Positions 6,876-10,671 of a DNA stretch of 10,671 nucleotides are shown here, in pieces. Position numbers and translations under genes: made by a program. Origin of the DNA: an uncultured Nitrospira sp. (GTDB lineage Bacteria; Nitrospirota; Nitrospiria; Nitrospirales; Nitrospiraceae). The DNA lies in assembly GCA_946479785.1 (NCBI GenBank), contig CAMLHQ010000100.1, positions 1 to 10,671 on the forward strand, given 5' to 3'. Under the pieces are notes generated by a model. The model saw only the letters and a program-made list of their open reading frames with translations, made no database searches and had not been told where the DNA came from. Numbering within the stretch: position 1 is the stretch's first letter; every line of letters starts with the position of its first letter.

Positions 6876-7304
6876 TTACTGAATCAGCGAGGCCTCGCTA
6901 CCGAGGATGCGGTTCAGCGTGCTGACCATCTTGAGATGCGCACGATTGTCTTCGTTGAGGTCTGCGGTAAACAATTCCGCATGCCGTAGTTGCAGTACCC
7001 GCCCAAAGTCGTCACGTTTTGCAACGGGCACACCGTACAACACGGCAAGCGATGTGACATATTGCCCGCTCCCGGCCGCGGCTTCCTGGCGCAGATTCTC
7101 GTAGGCCACTCCCGCAAACAGATTGATCTTTTGCTTCTGCTCGACCATCCCGTCCGCCGTAAACATGGAATCCGGGCTTGTGCTCGAGAAGAACTTGACT
7201 GTCGTGTCGATAGTCGCCTTGGTGGTGTTGCACGCGGCAAGGCTCAATCCTATGACCACGATTCCACAAGCGACGACTACGCGACGAAACATGATGTTTC
7301 CCAT
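6876..7304 (-). CDS. Small lipoprotein, possibly DUF3015-related
   Basis: The 142-residue product has a type II signal peptide: a short basic start (MFRR), a hydrophobic core (VVVACGIVVIGLSLAAC) and the lipobox Leu-Ala-Ala-Cys with the lipidated cysteine at residue 25. Asn at +2 would favour the outer membrane in enterobacterial rules. The mature part contains ENLRQEAAAGSGQYVTSLAV (69-88) followed by a YGVP step, which resembles from memory the C-terminal block of DUF3015 proteins (GEHLASLAVLLGVP); that link is tentative. The ATG at 7304 was chosen because AAGGAGG lies 4 bp before it and the signal peptide follows directly; the frame extends further upstream without support. It is followed by the small membrane peptide gene. 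Function unknown. Confidence 0.85.
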   Translation of the reverse strand: MGNIMFRRVVVACGIVVIGLSLAACNTTKATIDTTVKFFSSTSPDSMFTADGMVEQKQKINLFAGVAYENLRQEAAAGSGQYVTSLAVLYGVPVAKRDDFGRVLQLRHAELFTADLNEDNRAHLKMVSTLNRILGSEASLIQ

Positions 7305-7308
7305 CGCT

Positions 7309-7315
7309 CCTCCTT
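7309..7315 (-). promoter_or_regulatory. Ribosome binding site of the lipoprotein gene
   Basis: A full AAGGAGG lies 4 bp before the ATG at 7304. It fixes the start and rejects an upstream in-frame ATG at 7415. Confidence 0.85.
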
Positions 7316-7324
7316 TCGGTAGAA

Positions 7325-7348
7325 AGCGGTCTCTCTTCTCAAACCGCT
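7325..7348 (-). repeat. Leader hairpin before the lipoprotein ribosome site
   Basis: AGCGGT and ACCGCT arms enclose 12 bases. On the minus strand the hairpin ends 9 bp before the AAGGAGG of the lipoprotein gene. A competing pairing, CAAAC with GTTTG (7341-7361), shares its upstream arm, so two leader folds are possible. Any regulatory role is speculation. Confidence 0.4.
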
Positions 7349-7438
7349 CGATACCGTTTGGACATTGTGCTGCCGAAGCTCTTAGGTTGCTTTTGACAGA
7401 AGTTGGTATAAGCAAACGGCGGGCCTAACACAGAGATC

Positions 7439-7453
7439 GGTGTACCGTACACC
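7439..7453. repeat. Perfect 7-1-7 palindrome GGTGTAC-C-GTACACC
   Basis: The two 7-bp arms are exact reverse complements around one central base. A 1-bp spacer suits a dimeric regulator site better than an RNA hairpin. It lies 135 bp upstream of the lipoprotein ATG. No regulator gene in the window is an obvious partner, since ArsR has its own site type. Confidence 0.45.
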
Positions 7454-7542
7454 CGGGGAGGCGATCACAGCTCAACAAAGGTTGACGCTCAGATATTCTT
7501 TGTAGGGAGGGCCATTGGTATGAACCCGGGATGATGGGAAGG

Positions 7543-7557
7543 GGGACAAGTTGTCCC
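7543..7557. repeat. Perfect 7-1-7 palindrome GGGACAA-G-TTGTCCC
   Basis: Exact arms surround one central base. As RNA it could fold as GGGACA/TGTCCC with a 3-base loop, 46 bp after the DUF486 stop. That is a terminator position, but the following minus-strand bases are CC-rich with only a short T pair, so an intrinsic terminator is doubtful. Confidence 0.4.
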
Positions 7558-7582
7558 TTCTTCAGGACAGAATGGATATTTC

Positions 7583-7607
7583 GTGAGGTGAATCTCCGTC
7601 CCCTCAC
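7583..7607 (-). repeat. Inverted repeat overlapping the DUF486 stop codon
   Basis: GTGAGG (7583-7588) and CCTCAC (7602-7607) form a 6-bp stem with a 13-base loop. One arm includes the TGA of the DUF486 gene. On the minus strand the stem is followed by GAAATATCC, not a run of T, so it is at best a weak 3'-end structure. Confidence 0.3.
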
Positions 7608-7933
7608 CACTCTTTGAAAATCATAAAGACTGCGCCGACCATCATGCTGAATCCGACGAGGTAATTCCATTTCAGCGGTTCCCTCAGGTACAAGACAGAG
7701 AAGACGCAAAACACGACGAGAGTAATGACCTCTTGAATCGTTTTCAGCTGCGCGGCGGTGAAATCATAGTGCCCGATCCGATTCGCCGGCACCTGAAAGC
7801 AGTATTCGACAAACGCGATCCCCCAGCTCACGAGGATCGCGATCCAGAGGGGCGTATCCTTGTATTTCAGGTGCCCATACCAGGCAAAGGTCATAAAGAT
7901 GTTGGAGATGGTCAGCAGCAGGATCGTGCGCAT
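7604..7933 (-). CDS. DUF486 / DMT-superfamily small integral membrane protein
   Basis: The 109-residue protein has four hydrophobic segments, the size of a one-repeat drug/metabolite transporter unit. DUF486 traits are the start MRTILLLTISNIFMTFAWYG, an ILVSWGIAFVEYCFQVPANR block (33-52), QLKTIQEVITL (62-72), and LYLREPLKWNY (81-91) before a final membrane span. The family is conserved in many Gram-negative bacteria but has no established substrate, so transport is only inferred from the fold. A strong AAGGAGG lies 3 bp before the ATG. It stands alone between uvrA, 309 bp upstream, and the lipoprotein gene, 299 bp downstream; the spacing suggests its own promoter, though none is clear. The family assignment is confident. 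Confidence 0.88.
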   Translation of the reverse strand: MRTILLLTISNIFMTFAWYGHLKYKDTPLWIAILVSWGIAFVEYCFQVPANRIGHYDFTAAQLKTIQEVITLVVFCVFSVLYLREPLKWNYLVGFSMMVGAVFMIFKEW

Positions 7934-7967
7934 GGCCCTCCTTGGTTACTTGGTTATGTGGTGAGTC

Positions 7968-7994
7968 GGCTGAGGGCTATGAGCGCCGTCAGCC
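7968..7994 (-). repeat. GC-rich hairpin in the DUF486 leader
   Basis: GGCTGA and TCAGCC arms, followed inward by a G/G mismatch and GGC/GCC, give about nine pairs around a 7-base loop. It is 35 bp before the DUF486 ATG and would be in its leader if the promoter is upstream. No T-run follows on either strand. Confidence 0.4.
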
Positions 7995-8088
7995 ACATAT
8001 ATTCTCTTTCCCTCTTCGAGGCGGGCGGAAGGGATGAGCATGGAGGGTTCGCTGTAGCGCCGATTGCCCCGCACTAGCCAGCGAATGT

Positions 8089-8130
8089 GCTGGGCGCCGT
8101 TCTGTCAGTTGGTCCGATAAGGCGCTCAGC
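8089..8130 (-). repeat. GC-rich stem-loop downstream of uvrA
   Basis: GCTGGGCGCC (8089-8098) pairs with GGCGCTCAGC (8121-8130), ten pairs including one G-T, around a 22-base loop. It lies about 113 bp beyond the uvrA stop. It may end or protect the uvrA message, but it lacks a T-run and so is not a standard intrinsic terminator. Confidence 0.4.
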
Positions 8131-8242
8131 CAATAGTAGTGGAACATGCCCTCGTCGAGGAATCAGCGCATTACGGCGAACCCGAAACTGCTCGCCCTTC
8201 TTCGACCGCACCTCTTCGTCACCCCCACCACTCAACTCCTCT

Positions 8243-10671
<2,429 letters not shown>

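Larger units (their letters stand above)
7305..7603. other. Intergenic region rich in inverted repeats
   Basis: This 299-bp gap separates the DUF486 gene from the lipoprotein gene, both on the minus strand. No open frame in it has a start, ribosome site and plausible protein. It holds at least four perfect inverted repeats (7325-7348, 7439-7453, 7475-7503 with ACAAAG/CTTTGT arms, and 7543-7557), and a fifth overlaps the DUF486 stop. The promoter of the lipoprotein gene must be here unless the gene is read from upstream, but I could not pick a convincing -35/-10 pair. Confidence 0.6.
7934..8242. other. Intergenic region between uvrA and the DUF486 gene
   Basis: This 309-bp gap holds two GC-rich inverted repeats (7968-7994 and 8089-8130) and no convincing gene. 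A minus-strand frame from a TTG at 8235 to a stop at 8074 (53 codons) and another from an ATG at 8041 to 7946 (31 codons) are open but have no spaced ribosome binding site and no recognisable family. Minus-strand AATATATG around 7997-8004 is -10-like but has no matching -35. Confidence 0.5.

Noticed and set aside
7393..7410. Plus-strand TTGACA and TATAAG as a promoter
   Set aside because: Only 8 bp separate the two, too close for sigma70, and no plus-strand gene follows.
7305..7415. Longer start of the lipoprotein at 7415
   Set aside because: The signal peptide would be buried and the AAGGAGG supports 7304.
7946..8041. Open frame of 31 codons ending just before the DUF486 ribosome site
   Set aside because: No ribosome binding site before its ATG and no hydrophobic or other recognisable pattern; it overlaps the hairpin at 7968-7994.
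8074..8235. Open frame of 53 codons after uvrA on the minus strand, from a TTG
   Set aside because: Ordinary-looking residue mix, but the purine run AGAGGAG touches the TTG without spacing and no family is recognised; it may be chance or a remnant.

Overview
The window looks like chromosomal DNA of a moderately GC-rich (roughly 57% by eye) Gram-negative bacterium. Genes have strong AGGAGG-type ribosome binding sites, and there is a lipoprotein with a +2 Asn. The gene families together recall Nitrospira or a relative in the Nitrospirota, but that is an impression from memory and was not tested. No tRNA, rRNA, insertion sequence, integrase or CRISPR array was seen.

Layout: (1) 2-1144 (+), the 3' part of a membrane-linked patatin-like phospholipase. 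(2) 1257-4075 (-), a compact arsenic detoxification operon transcribed arsR > arsM > acr3 > arsC. (3) 4120-6603 (-), a large HerA/FtsK-superfamily ATPase with its own sigma70-like promoter, ending 44 bp before arsR. (4) 6752-7304 (-), a lipoprotein gene followed by a 30-codon membrane-peptide gene. (5) 7604-7933 (-), a small DUF486 membrane protein. (6) 8243-10671 (-), uvrA, cut by the window edge at its 5' end. The phospholipase converges on the ars operon; everything else is on the minus strand.

The ars operon is a full route. ArsR represses, ArsC reduces arsenate to arsenite, Acr3 exports arsenite, and ArsM methylates arsenite with S-adenosylmethionine. The promoter before arsR carries an exact ATCAA-N6-TTGAT inverted repeat inside its -35/-10 spacer, and a second exact copy lies at the arsR-arsM junction against the arsM ribosome binding site. 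The promoter is so close to arsR that its message is probably leaderless.

The main oddities are a compact UvrA lacking about 100 residues between two zinc-binding cysteine pairs, the duplicated ars operator, cysteine pairs at the termini of ArsR and ArsM, and a small membrane peptide gene below usual length cut-offs. I found no convincing wholly new multi-gene system; most genes belong to known families.
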